Assembly (NCBI GenBank): GCA_014879445.1
Contig: JACSSC010000020.1
Coordinates: forward strand, 48,655-112,654
DNA: 64,000 nucleotides
Origin: Candidatus Competibacteraceae bacterium
GTDB taxonomy: Bacteria > Bacteroidota > Bacteroidia > CAIKAF01
Direction: 5' to 3'
A model generated the notes under the pieces. It made no database searches. It worked only from the letters and a program-made list of their open reading frames with translations, and was not told where the DNA came from. The position numbers and the translations under genes are program-made. Below are positions 7,796-17,246 of the stretch, one piece after another; the stretch's first letter is position 1; every line of letters starts with the position of its first letter.

Positions 7796-8741
7796 TTGAT
7801 ACGAAGTTATTCATATTATAAAAAGGTAAATCCTGAGAGTGAGAATTGATAAACATCCAAGGTTCTATATCGTCACGATTACGTTTTCTGGTTTCAATAA
7901 ATAATTTAGCAAGAAAGGCAAAAAACAAAAAAGGTTTAAAAGGTTTGATAACGGCAGGAATTTTTGCAGCACGCCATGCCATTACAGAATTTCTCATGGG
8001 ATGAATACGATGATCTGCAAAAAATAATGCGCGATCGCGAATAGTTGGTGGGTACATTGGCCTCAGTTCATTATAAGGATCTCTAACAATCACATTGATT
8101 CCATCAAGCCATGTATCCCATGCATGATTCAAATCATCGCCTTTCAAATTAGCCGGATGTGATTTAGTATATCCTTCAAAAAGAAGTTTAAAATCAGGGT
8201 GTGAGTATAAAAAATCCTGATTTGCCTGACGAACATGGTTGTAGTTTGAATTATCTACAACAATAATTGCCTGATCTGATAAATATTTCTTTGACATTAA
8301 CAAACAAACCAACTGACTACGATAATCATGTGGCCCATCAATAAAGAAGATTCCAATTTTTTTTCCTTGTAGATAATAATCGAGTTGATGTAATGCGTCT
8401 TCAAAATCAAGATTAATTAATGTTGTATTTTGCAACGACATTGATTGGATAGTGTTCTCAATAAATAACCTGTTAGTACCGTCTTGATCAAATTGCGTAA
8501 AATTATCAATTCCAAATGTTGAAATATCTTGACGAACTGAAGATGTTGAAATCAGTGAAAGCCCTCGGTAAACACCAATTTCAAGATAACACTCATCGGG
8601 AGTGAGAAGATTAACACAATGCTGAAGAACAGCTAACACTTTCTTTCCTGTAGCGCCTTTAAGTTCTAAATCTTTAACAAGGCCATCATTTACTGCCCTG
8701 TTTATACATTCTTTCACTTCGTGAATTCGTGAATTTCTCAT
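7782..8741 (-). CDS. Class I SAM-dependent methyltransferase-like protein
   Basis: A 319-residue protein whose motif I is YLEIGVYRGLSLIST (near residue 57), followed by GIDNFTQFD at the second strand and IGIFFIDGPHDYRSQL as the motif around the fourth strand; this pattern is that of Methyltransf_24-type class I methyltransferases often found in polysaccharide clusters. The C-terminal third carries an Arg/Lys-rich amphipathic segment (KPFLFFAFLAKLF and following) that may contact the membrane. It overlaps the cytidylyltransferase gene by 4 bp and the aldolase gene by 14 bp. It is distinct in sequence from the other methyltransferase-like protein at the end of the cluster. The acceptor is unknown. 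Confidence 0.75.
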   Translation of the reverse strand: MRNSRIHEVKECINRAVNDGLVKDLELKGATGKKVLAVLQHCVNLLTPDECYLEIGVYRGLSLISTSSVRQDISTFGIDNFTQFDQDGTNRLFIENTIQSMSLQNTTLINLDFEDALHQLDYYLQGKKIGIFFIDGPHDYRSQLVCLLMSKKYLSDQAIIVVDNSNYNHVRQANQDFLYSHPDFKLLFEGYTKSHPANLKGDDLNHAWDTWLDGINVIVRDPYNELRPMYPPTIRDRALFFADHRIHPMRNSVMAWRAAKIPAVIKPFKPFLFFAFLAKLFIETRKRNRDDIEPWMFINSHSQDLPFYNMNNFVSNDKS

Positions 8742-9421
8742 GCAGTATTCCTTTTTAAATAGAGTGTTTCTGCTAAATCGAAATCTTCCGGTTCATCAAT
8801 ATCTATAGCTTCCATCTTATTCATTTCAAACATAGCAGGGCATTTACCTATGCGTCTTCTTCCAGATTGAGAAAAGGATGATTGAGAAAAGATAAAGAAA
8901 TTTGAATTTTCCTCATACAAAGGAGGCAAATCCTGAGTTCTTATCAATTCATTGGGATTATGATTTACAGGTGTTCCATCTTGCCAATATAATCGGGTTT
9001 GCAAACGGGTAACACTAAATACAGAATCGTAGATGGATATGGAATCAAAATAAAATGAAATCGCTTTGCTTATTGTTTCAGTTTTCAATAGCGGATTGGT
9101 TGAATGGGTTTGAATAAAATGCTGTGAATTGGTTTGTTGCATATCATAATCAATGATTTCGTTCATCGAAACAAAATCGCCACAAATAGATTCAGGACGT
9201 TGTATGATACGAACGCGTGAAAAATGTGACAAGGCATCTTCAGCAATAAGACGACTGTCTGTATTGATTAAAACTTCTGATATCAATTCACAATCCAACA
9301 ATGCATGCATAATGGCATGATACAAGGGTTTCCCAGCAAAGGGTTTTAAATTTTTGTTCGGCACCCTTTCTGAATGTCCTTTCATGGGAAGTAATGCTAT
9401 CACCTTCCGATCTGAATTCAT
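8738..9421 (-). CDS. CMP-sugar-type cytidylyltransferase (NeuA/KdsB-like)
   Basis: The N-terminus IALLPMKGHSERVPNKNLK matches the acylneuraminate cytidylyltransferase signature (LIPARxGSxxxPxKN), followed by GKPLYHAI and INTDS. Enzymes of this family transfer CMP from CTP to 2-keto-3-deoxy sugar acids such as sialic, legionaminic and pseudaminic acid or KDO; relatives activate other sugars. I start at 9421 (MNSDRK), not 9451, because this ATG shares one base with the stop of the upstream yfhO-like gene (TAATG); length is then 228 residues, normal for the family. No neuB homologue is present in the window, which makes the neighbouring HpcH/HpaI aldolase the obvious candidate for the carbon-carbon bond-forming step. 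Substrate is unknown. Confidence 0.88.
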   Translation of the reverse strand: MNSDRKVIALLPMKGHSERVPNKNLKPFAGKPLYHAIMHALLDCELISEVLINTDSRLIAEDALSHFSRVRIIQRPESICGDFVSMNEIIDYDMQQTNSQHFIQTHSTNPLLKTETISKAISFYFDSISIYDSVFSVTRLQTRLYWQDGTPVNHNPNELIRTQDLPPLYEENSNFFIFSQSSFSQSGRRRIGKCPAMFEMNKMEAIDIDEPEDFDLAETLYLKRNTA

Positions 9422-11973
9422 TATGCTTTTGATTTTTTTGTTTGAAGCCAAATCAAATATGAAAAACCGACTAACATAATCAATAACAAAATACCTGAAC
9501 TCGCCTGCGAAATCATTACCCCCTTGGCATAAGAAGCAGGCGAAAAATCAAATTCAATGGTATGTTTTCCGGCGGGTATTTTCATTCCTCTTAACACGTA
9601 GTTTGCCCTCACATATTCTACCGGTGCATCATCTATGTATGCATTCCATCCTTTGTCGTAGAAAATTTCGCTAAACACGACGAACTGTTCGGTTGATGAT
9701 TCAAATGCATAGGTGAGTTGATTGGGTAAATAGGAGGTGAGTTGGATACTTGCTGAAGAATCGGGAACGGGTGTAAAACCTGAAAGTACCTGCTCATATC
9801 TCTTGTCAACAATAGCCGTTTGTTTGATATCTTCGCGTGTAAGTTTTTCCAACTCCTCATCCGCATCATTAGCCCATTCGATTCGATTCACCATCCATGC
9901 ATTTCCAAATGCATACAAATTAGGTAATGCAGCTTGTTCGGGACTAAAAATATAGTATTTCGTATTTAGCATATTAGCCACTTGCATGCTTTTAAATACT
10001 TCCATCATATCTTCTGCCGAGTTGGCTTTGCTCGTAAAAATTTTGTTTAAATCGGGCATAAGTGCAAACTCTATTAACTCCTGATATCTTTCCATTTTGG
10101 CACCATGATAACCGCCAATGGACTTATGAAAATAGCTTGTTATGCCATCATTGAACGTGCTTACTGACAAGTTAGCTACTCTGAAATTGGGGTCAGTATC
10201 TTGCAAAATGGATTGATTCGCAATGGTTGGCCTTATCAATTCGGTGGGCTTTTTATAATTTTTATCGGTCAAATAGCGCGTATTAATTGTGTATAAATCA
10301 ACAAAAGTTATCGCAATTAATCCAATGGAAAGTACCATCGCATTAATCTTTTTTCGGCTATAAGCAAAGAGCAAAGCAAATCCTAAAGAAATGATAATGG
10401 CTGTGCGTATGGCATCAGCTTTAAAAATTGAAATACGAGCAGTTTCCACAACATCAAGCATTCGATTGATATCTGATTGTCCGGCACCCTGTTGTGTAAG
10501 TGCTGCTGTAATTTCATTTATCTCGCCGGGTTTAAAGAAAGATTGCAAGATACCGGGCACAAGATATGCTATTAATGCCATGATGCCTGTAAGTGCAAAT
10601 ACGCCATACAATACATGTTCATTTCGCAAGTTTTGTACTTGATTTTTGAAAACAGTAAACGGTTGTTTGAAAAAATCTCTACGTGAAGTAATTTCATAAA
10701 GTGCAAAAACGGCTAGGATAGGTACAGTAAATTCCATCACTACAAGAATAGAATTTACGGCTCTGAACTTATTGTATAGGGGAAAATGATTGATAAAAAA
10801 CTCTGTCAGTCCCATATAATTTTTCCCCCACGACAACATCAAAGTAAGGAGAACTGAGAACATAACAATCCATTTAATTGGATGAGAAACAAGAGCTATT
10901 CCCAAAATAAAAAGAAAGAAAATAATAGCACCTGAATATAGAGCCCCACCTGAAGCATCCTGTCCGCCCCAATACTGATCAAATGATTTGAGCATTTCTC
11001 TGTCATTGCCTTTAACCGACTCTCTAGCAGCAGGATGCTCATACAATACACCATTTTTAGGGCCTTTAAAATTTGGTATCCACATACTGAAAATATCTCC
11101 TTTACCATAGCTATAGCCCACGATATAGGATTTATCTAATCCACTGGTTTTATCCGAATTTTCTTTCAGTCGTACCAATTCTGATTTTCCTCGTGTGCTG
11201 TAAGACGTATATTCGTTAACCGGCAAAAGACGGTTAGATGTGGTTACTGCGCCGATGGTAAACATTACACCAATAATAGAAGCTGCTATCAATGCATGCT
11301 TGGATTGTTTTTGAATGATTGCATCAACAAAACGATAGAGAAGATATATAGAAAGAAAAAAAGCAAAATAATAATAAGTCATTTGAGGGTGATTACCAAG
11401 CATTTCGAGCGACATGGCCAGACCGGCAACGATAGCACCCCATATATATTTCTTATCAAAAACAAGATTAATGCCGGCAACAACAAGAGGGATATATGAG
11501 ATCGTAACCATTTTATTAAAATGGCCGGCGCCCATGATAATAAAATGATACGTAGTAAGTCCAAAACCCAAAGCGCCTAACATTCCCATCCATGGATCGG
11601 GACGAAAAGTAAGCATCATCAAATAAAAGCATAACAAGGCAATAAAAATAGAATTGGCAGGACGAGGCAATCCTAATGAAAAAACAGGCGCAATGTACTT
11701 TTCAATGAAATTTCCATCCGGCTTAAATGTTATCAAGTATGAAGGCATACCACCAAACATAGAGTTGGTCCATAATGGCTCTTTCCCGTGTTGCTTTCTA
11801 AAATCCTGCACTTCTTTAGCAGATCCTCTGTATTGGAGGTCATCGTGAGCACTCAGAACTTTACCATCAAAAGCCGGCAATGACATTACAACCGATATCA
11901 ATAAAAAGATACCAACAGCTAAGGCATGAGGCATTACCGATTTCCATTCGGGCATGAATTGCTTCATAAACAA
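9421..11973 (-). CDS. YfhO-family multi-pass membrane protein
   Basis: An 850-residue integral membrane protein. Many hydrophobic helices alternate with loops through the first 560 residues (for example FLLISVVMSLPAF, LGMLGALGFGL-type segments), then comes a periplasmic domain, and a last helix (SSGILLLIMLVGFSYLIWL) precedes a basic tail. The N-terminal DGKVLSAHDDLQYRG and internal NSMFGGMPSYL are typical of Bacteroidota YfhO-like proteins, and the C-terminal YDKGWNAYIDD and IPAGKHTIEFDFSP segments are hallmark YfhO sequences. The family has a GT-C-like topology and in Firmicutes has been linked to glycosylation of cell-wall polymers. It heads the minus-strand cluster and shares one base with the cytidylyltransferase gene, so it may move or attach the sugar made downstream; that is inference. 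Confidence 0.9.
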   Translation of the reverse strand: MFMKQFMPEWKSVMPHALAVGIFLLISVVMSLPAFDGKVLSAHDDLQYRGSAKEVQDFRKQHGKEPLWTNSMFGGMPSYLITFKPDGNFIEKYIAPVFSLGLPRPANSIFIALLCFYLMMLTFRPDPWMGMLGALGFGLTTYHFIIMGAGHFNKMVTISYIPLVVAGINLVFDKKYIWGAIVAGLAMSLEMLGNHPQMTYYYFAFFLSIYLLYRFVDAIIQKQSKHALIAASIIGVMFTIGAVTTSNRLLPVNEYTSYSTRGKSELVRLKENSDKTSGLDKSYIVGYSYGKGDIFSMWIPNFKGPKNGVLYEHPAARESVKGNDREMLKSFDQYWGGQDASGGALYSGAIIFFLFILGIALVSHPIKWIVMFSVLLTLMLSWGKNYMGLTEFFINHFPLYNKFRAVNSILVVMEFTVPILAVFALYEITSRRDFFKQPFTVFKNQVQNLRNEHVLYGVFALTGIMALIAYLVPGILQSFFKPGEINEITAALTQQGAGQSDINRMLDVVETARISIFKADAIRTAIIISLGFALLFAYSRKKINAMVLSIGLIAITFVDLYTINTRYLTDKNYKKPTELIRPTIANQSILQDTDPNFRVANLSVSTFNDGITSYFHKSIGGYHGAKMERYQELIEFALMPDLNKIFTSKANSAEDMMEVFKSMQVANMLNTKYYIFSPEQAALPNLYAFGNAWMVNRIEWANDADEELEKLTREDIKQTAIVDKRYEQVLSGFTPVPDSSASIQLTSYLPNQLTYAFESSTEQFVVFSEIFYDKGWNAYIDDAPVEYVRANYVLRGMKIPAGKHTIEFDFSPASYAKGVMISQASSGILLLIMLVGFSYLIWLQTKKSKA

Positions 11974-11995
11974 ATAAATTAAGGTACTAAAGTAT

Positions 11996-12020
11996 AAAAA
12001 ACCGCTGAGTAGCGAAGCGG
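11996..12020 (-). terminator. Probable intrinsic terminator after murF-alr
   Basis: On the minus strand CCGCT...AGCGG (9-nt loop) is followed by six T. It sits 18 nt past the murF-alr stop and before the yfhO-like gene, and would separate cell-wall genes from the surface cluster. The stem is short, so efficiency is uncertain. Confidence 0.55.
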
Positions 12021-12037
12021 GAAGAAAAAAAACAGCT

Positions 12038-14515
12038 TTATTCCTTTACGAAAATACGCTTCAGCCGATGCGACAAACCGGTTAATACTTCATAAGGAAT
12101 GGTTCCCATTTGCTGAGCAATTTCAGAAACGGTAAGGGGTGGATGCCCCATCACAATCACTTCATCGCCTTCTTCTGCTTGAATATCTGTAATGTCTATC
12201 ATAGTCATATCCATACATACTCTTCCAACAACAGGCGCCAGCTTACCATTTACTAACATTGCACCAACACCATTGCTTAGAGAGCGACGAAAACCATCGG
12301 CATATCCCAAAGGAACGGTTGCAATAACTCTTTTTTGTGTAGAAATACCATCACGGGCATAGCCCACAGAATCGCCTGCTTGCACCACTCGTACTTGCGA
12401 AATACGGGTTTTTAGTCGTACTACCTCCATCAAACGTGCTGTTTGTTCTTCATTCGATCCGATACCATACAATCCGATACCTAACCGCACCATATCAAAT
12501 TGCGACTCAGGGAATCGCTCTATACCACTCGAATTAAGAATATGTCGCAAGGGCATATAGCCAAGAGTGTCGGCTATCTGGACGGATGCCGATATAAATC
12601 GCTCAACCTGCATTTCTGTAAAACTATCATAATGATTTGTATCAGAGGCCGACAAGTGAGAGAAAATAGAAGCAACACGTATAAAAGGATTTTGAGATAA
12701 TAACATACAAAGTTCAGAAATATCTGATGGATTATAACCTAGTCGGTGCATGCCTGTATCCACTTTAATATGTACCGCCGGCAGATTGCCATTATATCCG
12801 CGTGCAAAAACCAGAAAACGCTGCAATGAACGGATACTATACAATTCTGGTTCGAGTCGATAGCGAGCCATTCGTTCATAATGTTCGTCTTCAGGACTCA
12901 TCACCATAATTGGCAATCCAACGCCCTCATTGCGTAGCTGAATGCCTTCATCTGTATATGCAACTGCCAAATAATCGGCTTTATAATATTCAAGCAATTG
13001 GGCTATTTCAACATCTCCTGTACCATAAGATGCTGCCTTTACCATGGCCATAATACGAATACCCGGTGCCAACAATGATTTGTAGTAATTAAAATTATGC
13101 GCCACAGCATTAAGATTAATCTCCAACACTGTGGCATGCGTTTTTTCAATCAAAAAGGATTCTATTCGCTCCAATTCAAAACTTCGTGCTCCTTTAATCA
13201 GAATATCTTCATCCTTAAAATGCAAGCCGGGCAATGCTTTCAGCAATTCATCAGTGTTTTCAAAGGTTTGTTCCACATGATTGAAATAAGCATGATAAGC
13301 AGAAATATAAGGACCAATAAGAAACAACCTTGAGAAAGCAGCTTCATTCACTAATCTGGCTAATGAAGCATACAAGTCGGATGCGGGGCGGTTTGACTGA
13401 TGAATATCAGATAAAAATAAGGTTTTCTTTTTCTTATTACCCAACTCAATCAGATATTGAAGCGCAATGCGCACAGAGTCCATGTCAGCATTATAAGCAT
13501 CGTTGATAACCGAACAACCATTGACACCTTTTTTCATTTCGAGTCGCATAGCGATCGGCTGAAGCTGTGGCAAAGAATATATGATTTCATCAGTCGAAAT
13601 ATTCAAATATGTCAATACTGCCATACAGTGTATCGCATTTTCGATCAAAGCCGGTTCAGTAAATGGCAATACAATTTCAAAATCCTTATGGGTGCGAATA
13701 GTTAGTCGTGTGTTTTTTCCTTCTTTTACTTTATTCAGGATCCGCAGATCGGCATCTTCATATTCCGACCAGGTAAAAAACCTGACACCTTTCAGAAAAT
13801 CGGATTTTGCTATTTCGTGATGTAATACAGAATGATCACGTGAATAGATGAGGGTATGGGTATGAATAAAAAGACGAAGTTTTTCTTTAATTTTTTCTTC
13901 AATACAATTAAAGTTCTCGCTATGTGCTTCGCCAATCATGGTAAAAACGCCAATATCAGGACGCATGCAATCTGCGAGGCGTTCCATTTCGCCGGGTTGT
14001 GAAATGCCGGCCTCAAATAAGCCCAACGTATGAGTTGCATTGATATGCCATAATGACAAAGGCACACCCGTTTGGGAATTAAAGCTGCCAGGACTTTTCA
14101 CTACCTGATACGTAGGCGAAAGCAATTGTGACAACCATTCTTTAACGATGGTTTTACCATTGCTGCCGGTTATACCTATTACCGGCAATTGAAACTGTTT
14201 GCGATGCCATCCGGTAATTTGCTGCAAAGCATGAACCGTATTGCTCACAACGATAAATATAGTATGATGAAAATCGCTAATTGTTGGAGGCAGAGCAGAA
14301 ACCAAAAAACAGCGAACGCCTTTATGATAAGCCGAATGTAAAAATTGATGACCGTCATGATATGTGCCACAAATAGCAACAAACAAACTTGTATCAGGGA
14401 AAATGATTTTACGACTATCCGTACTTATATGGCTCACATTAACATGAGCAGCACCTTGCGGATAAATTTTCCCGCCACATACGAATGCCAATTTATCGCT
14501 AGAATAATTATTCAT
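12038..14515 (-). CDS. murF-alr: Bifunctional MurF ligase / alanine racemase fusion
   Basis: One 825-residue protein joins two peptidoglycan enzymes. Residues about 1-450 are UDP-N-acetylmuramoyl-tripeptide:D-Ala-D-Ala ligase, with the Mur ligase ATP loop GITGSNGKT near 115 and NDAYNADMDS further on. Residues about 457-825 are a PLP-dependent alanine racemase: EINLNAVAHNFNYY, the PLP Lys in MAMVKAASYGTGD near 488, the catalytic Tyr in SVGYARDG near 715, and CMDMTMID. The racemase makes D-Ala, which becomes D-Ala-D-Ala and then the MurF substrate, so the fusion links supply and use. The fusion is known across Bacteroidota. The gene starts at the tdk stop (one shared base), so tdk-murF-alr form an operon. 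Confidence 0.97.
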   Translation of the reverse strand: MNNYSSDKLAFVCGGKIYPQGAAHVNVSHISTDSRKIIFPDTSLFVAICGTYHDGHQFLHSAYHKGVRCFLVSALPPTISDFHHTIFIVVSNTVHALQQITGWHRKQFQLPVIGITGSNGKTIVKEWLSQLLSPTYQVVKSPGSFNSQTGVPLSLWHINATHTLGLFEAGISQPGEMERLADCMRPDIGVFTMIGEAHSENFNCIEEKIKEKLRLFIHTHTLIYSRDHSVLHHEIAKSDFLKGVRFFTWSEYEDADLRILNKVKEGKNTRLTIRTHKDFEIVLPFTEPALIENAIHCMAVLTYLNISTDEIIYSLPQLQPIAMRLEMKKGVNGCSVINDAYNADMDSVRIALQYLIELGNKKKKTLFLSDIHQSNRPASDLYASLARLVNEAAFSRLFLIGPYISAYHAYFNHVEQTFENTDELLKALPGLHFKDEDILIKGARSFELERIESFLIEKTHATVLEINLNAVAHNFNYYKSLLAPGIRIMAMVKAASYGTGDVEIAQLLEYYKADYLAVAYTDEGIQLRNEGVGLPIMVMSPEDEHYERMARYRLEPELYSIRSLQRFLVFARGYNGNLPAVHIKVDTGMHRLGYNPSDISELCMLLSQNPFIRVASIFSHLSASDTNHYDSFTEMQVERFISASVQIADTLGYMPLRHILNSSGIERFPESQFDMVRLGIGLYGIGSNEEQTARLMEVVRLKTRISQVRVVQAGDSVGYARDGISTQKRVIATVPLGYADGFRRSLSNGVGAMLVNGKLAPVVGRVCMDMTMIDITDIQAEEGDEVIVMGHPPLTVSEIAQQMGTIPYEVLTGLSHRLKRIFVKE

Positions 14516-15096
14516 TATCTTTCATTTTGCTGATGCTGATAACAATATCGGCAAAGTGGTTTGTATTTATCGGTTTCGCCAAGCAGCACAACCTTTTTTT
14601 CGTCTGTAACACGATACGAATGATGTGCTAAATTTCCACAAGAAACGCATATCGCATGCACTTTTGTAACAAATTCTGCAACAGCCATCAATGGAGGCAT
14701 TACACCAAAAGGAGCACCGGAATAATCCATATCCAAACCTGCAATGACAACCCTAATTCCATTATTGGCAAGTTGATTACATACATCAACCAATCCATCG
14801 TCAAAAAATTGGGCTTCATCAATCCCCACTACATCCACATCGCTAGCCATAAGCAAGATATTTGAGGACGAAGGCACCGCTGTTGAAAGAATTCGGGTAT
14901 CATTGTGCGAAACAACCTGTTGTTCGTGGTAACGCGTATCAATAGCTGGTTTAAAGATTTCAACTTTAAGGCGAGCAAACTGAGCACGCTTCAACCTGCG
15001 AATCAGTTCTTCTGTTTTGCCAGAGAACATTGATCCGCAGATAACCTCTATCCACCCCTTGCGTTCGTGCGACCTAAATGTGTTTTCAACAAACAT
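14515..15096 (-). CDS. tdk: Thymidine kinase
   Basis: Type II (bacterial, TK1-like) thymidine kinase, which phosphorylates thymidine to dTMP in the salvage pathway. The 193 residues include the P-loop [14 protein letters not shown] from residue 21, the [10 protein letters not shown] Walker B block, the lid zinc site made by CVSCGN and CRYC, and the substrate-binding SYRVTD-type segment. Length is normal. The gene lies immediately upstream of murF-alr, sharing a base, and about 200 bp from the divergent gene at 15304. Confidence 0.96.
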   Translation of the reverse strand: MFVENTFRSHERKGWIEVICGSMFSGKTEELIRRLKRAQFARLKVEIFKPAIDTRYHEQQVVSHNDTRILSTAVPSSSNILLMASDVDVVGIDEAQFFDDGLVDVCNQLANNGIRVVIAGLDMDYSGAPFGVMPPLMAVAEFVTKVHAICVSCGNLAHHSYRVTDEKKVVLLGETDKYKPLCRYCYQHQQNER

Positions 15097-15303
15097 ACTG
15101 AATAAAATTCGGCCAATATGGCTGTATATCTTATCTGAATTATCAATTTTGTATGTTCTGACAACGGATTAGTATCCTTCTCTGTCAGATCATATTGGTT
15201 ACAAATTTGCTAAATCTTGTGGGATTATAACCAATACCCAAAGATTTTATGCAAATAAGATTGTAAATTGCGTTGTATTATTCAATAAACATTGAGATAA
15301 ATT

Positions 15304-15966
15304 ATGGATCCCAAGAATTTGTTAGAGAAAATCGAATTACATATGCTGAGAGTTCAACAGTTGTTGCAAAAATCCTCACTAAATGTGGGAGATATGGAGA
15401 AGCTTCACGATGAACTTCGTCAGGCATACGAATGGAGTACTTTGCTCAAACACGGCTTTCACAGTTCAACCGTTCATTCTTCTGCCCAAACAACCGTTCC
15501 TGCATCACCGGCAACATCAAAAGTACCTCATGCATCATCACCGGTTCAAGCGGCTGTCTTCGTTCCAACAGAAGTATCGCAACCTCAAATACCAATGCAG
15601 GAACCTAAACCTGCTGTAACTTCGTCGTCGCCCAAACAAAGTCCTATGACTGTACAAGAAGCCCGTGTTACGCTTAATGATATCAATTCTATGACAGCGC
15701 ATGAGCCGTTGGCCGACAAACTGTCGCAAACCCGGGTTGTTGATTTGTCAAAATCCATCGCCATACACGAGAAATTTCACTTCATCAATGAATTGTTTCA
15801 AGGAGATAATATACCATACAACCGATTTATCGAAGAAGCCAATCAAAGTGAATCGCTTGATCAAGCTAATCGCCTAATTGCACAATACCGCATACAGTAT
15901 AAGTGGGAAGAAGAAAACAAGGCCTATCAAAAACTTATTAATTTCGTTCAAAGAAAGCATATCTGA
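15304..15966 (+). CDS. Conserved Bacteroidota hypothetical protein with Pro/Ala-rich linker
   Basis: A 220-residue protein with three parts: an N-terminal helical segment (residues 1-60) rich in Leu and charged residues; a low-complexity Pro/Ala/Ser linker (about 60-120) that should be disordered; and a C-terminal helical domain (about 140-220) with LSKSIAIHEKFHFINELFQG and FIEEANQSESLDQANRLI. I recall the C-terminal block as a recurrent Bacteroidota domain of unknown function in which 'I..RF.FINELF.G' is conserved. No signal peptide or membrane helix. Its stop overlaps the M28 peptidase start by one base (TGATG), so expression is coupled. Function unknown. Confidence 0.75.
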   Translation: MDPKNLLEKIELHMLRVQQLLQKSSLNVGDMEKLHDELRQAYEWSTLLKHGFHSSTVHSSAQTTVPASPATSKVPHASSPVQAAVFVPTEVSQPQIPMQEPKPAVTSSSPKQSPMTVQEARVTLNDINSMTAHEPLADKLSQTRVVDLSKSIAIHEKFHFINELFQGDNIPYNRFIEEANQSESLDQANRLIAQYRIQYKWEEENKAYQKLINFVQRKHI

Positions 15967-17243
15967 TGATAAGATATTTGATGTTGATAATTGGCTGTTT
16001 TTTGCAGCTTACTTTATTTTCGCAATTTAAGCCATTACCTTATGCCAGGATGGTTGTTGACAGTTTGTCGGGGCCATATTATGAAGGGCGCGGATACGTT
16101 CGTGAAGGGGATATGAAAGCTGCATTTTTTATTGCATCTGAGATGTATAAATTAAATCTGAAACGCTTTCCCTTGGCACCTACTTTTTATCAAAATTTCA
16201 ACTTTCCTGTTAATACATTTCCATATCCAGTATTTGCCGCCCTTGATGAATCGTATCTAAAACCGGGTATTGAATTTGTGCCTTCGCCTGCCTGTCCGTC
16301 TATTTCCGGCGAATACCGATTGGTTTGGGTAGATAGCTCTTTACTGTATAATGAAACTGCCTTTAAAAAATTCTCAAAACAATCATTTGCTGATGCAATG
16401 ATCGTGATGGATGAAAAAGGCATTGTAGGAGAAGAAGAAAAAAAAGTATTTAAAAATTTAGGATATAACCCTTTTGCCGCCAAAGGCATCATACGCATAA
16501 AAGATAAAATTACTTGGAGTGTAGCCACTGACACATTACCGTATGCTCAACTTGATATCGTACGCAATGTGATTCATCGCCAACATCAGCGCATTCGAGT
16601 TCAGATACAAAATGATTTTAAGTCATCTTATAAGTCACAAAATGTAATCACTTACATTCCAGGCAGTGAGGAGCCAGATAGTTTTATTGTATTTTCTGCC
16701 CATTATGATCATTTAGGTCGCATTGGGCATTCTGTTTATTTTCCCGGTGCCAACGACAATGCCAGCGGTGTTGCCATGATGCTTGCTTTGGCTCATCATT
16801 TTTCTCAGCCCGCTTTCAAGCCGCGATATTCAGTTGTTTTTATTGCTTTTGGCGGTGAAGAAGCCGGGCTAATCGGCTCAAAGCGATTTACCATGTATCC
16901 GGTATTTCCACTTGAAAAAATTCGACTTTTGATAAATGTTGATTTGATGGGAGGTGGAGAAGATGGTATTACTGTAGTAAATGGAAAAGAGCAGCAGAAA
17001 ATCATGCAACTTTTGCATAAGATTAATGAAGAAAAAGGTCTGCTGAAAACTATCAAAGAGCGTAGCAATGCGCCCAACAGCGATCATTATTTTTTTGCTG
17101 AAGCTGGAGTGCCTGCAATTTTCATATACACGATGGGCGCATACAAACATTATCATGACTTGCATGATCAAGGGAAAAATCTTGAGCTCACAGCTTTCGA
17201 ACAGGTATTTACTACCATTATAGAACTCATAAACCGCTACTAA
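15966..17243 (+). CDS. Secreted M28-family metallopeptidase (aminopeptidase)
   Basis: A zinc-dependent exopeptidase of family M28, 425 residues, with a signal peptide (MIRYLMLIIGCFLQLTLFS). The co-catalytic zinc ligands are all recognisable: His and Asp in FSAHYDHLG (near 245), Asp in GANDNASGVAMM (near 262), the Glu pair in FGGEEAGLIGS (near 298), Asp in INVDLMGG and His in NSDHYFFAEAGVP. The N-terminal 200 residues before the catalytic core are less conserved and may hold an inserted apical domain. It should act in the periplasm or outside the cell to release amino acids from peptides. It is coupled to the gene upstream and its stop lies 3 nt before the rsmI start in the same frame. Confidence 0.93.
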   Translation: MIRYLMLIIGCFLQLTLFSQFKPLPYARMVVDSLSGPYYEGRGYVREGDMKAAFFIASEMYKLNLKRFPLAPTFYQNFNFPVNTFPYPVFAALDESYLKPGIEFVPSPACPSISGEYRLVWVDSSLLYNETAFKKFSKQSFADAMIVMDEKGIVGEEEKKVFKNLGYNPFAAKGIIRIKDKITWSVATDTLPYAQLDIVRNVIHRQHQRIRVQIQNDFKSSYKSQNVITYIPGSEEPDSFIVFSAHYDHLGRIGHSVYFPGANDNASGVAMMLALAHHFSQPAFKPRYSVVFIAFGGEEAGLIGSKRFTMYPVFPLEKIRLLINVDLMGGGEDGITVVNGKEQQKIMQLLHKINEEKGLLKTIKERSNAPNSDHYFFAEAGVPAIFIYTMGAYKHYHDLHDQGKNLELTAFEQVFTTIIELINRY

Positions 17244-17246
17244 ATT

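Noticed and set aside
15097-15303. Small RNA or riboswitch between tdk and the 15304 gene
   Set aside because: About 200 bp of AT-rich sequence with no stable stem, T-run or recognisable riboswitch core; it probably only holds the two divergent promoters, which I could not place with confidence.
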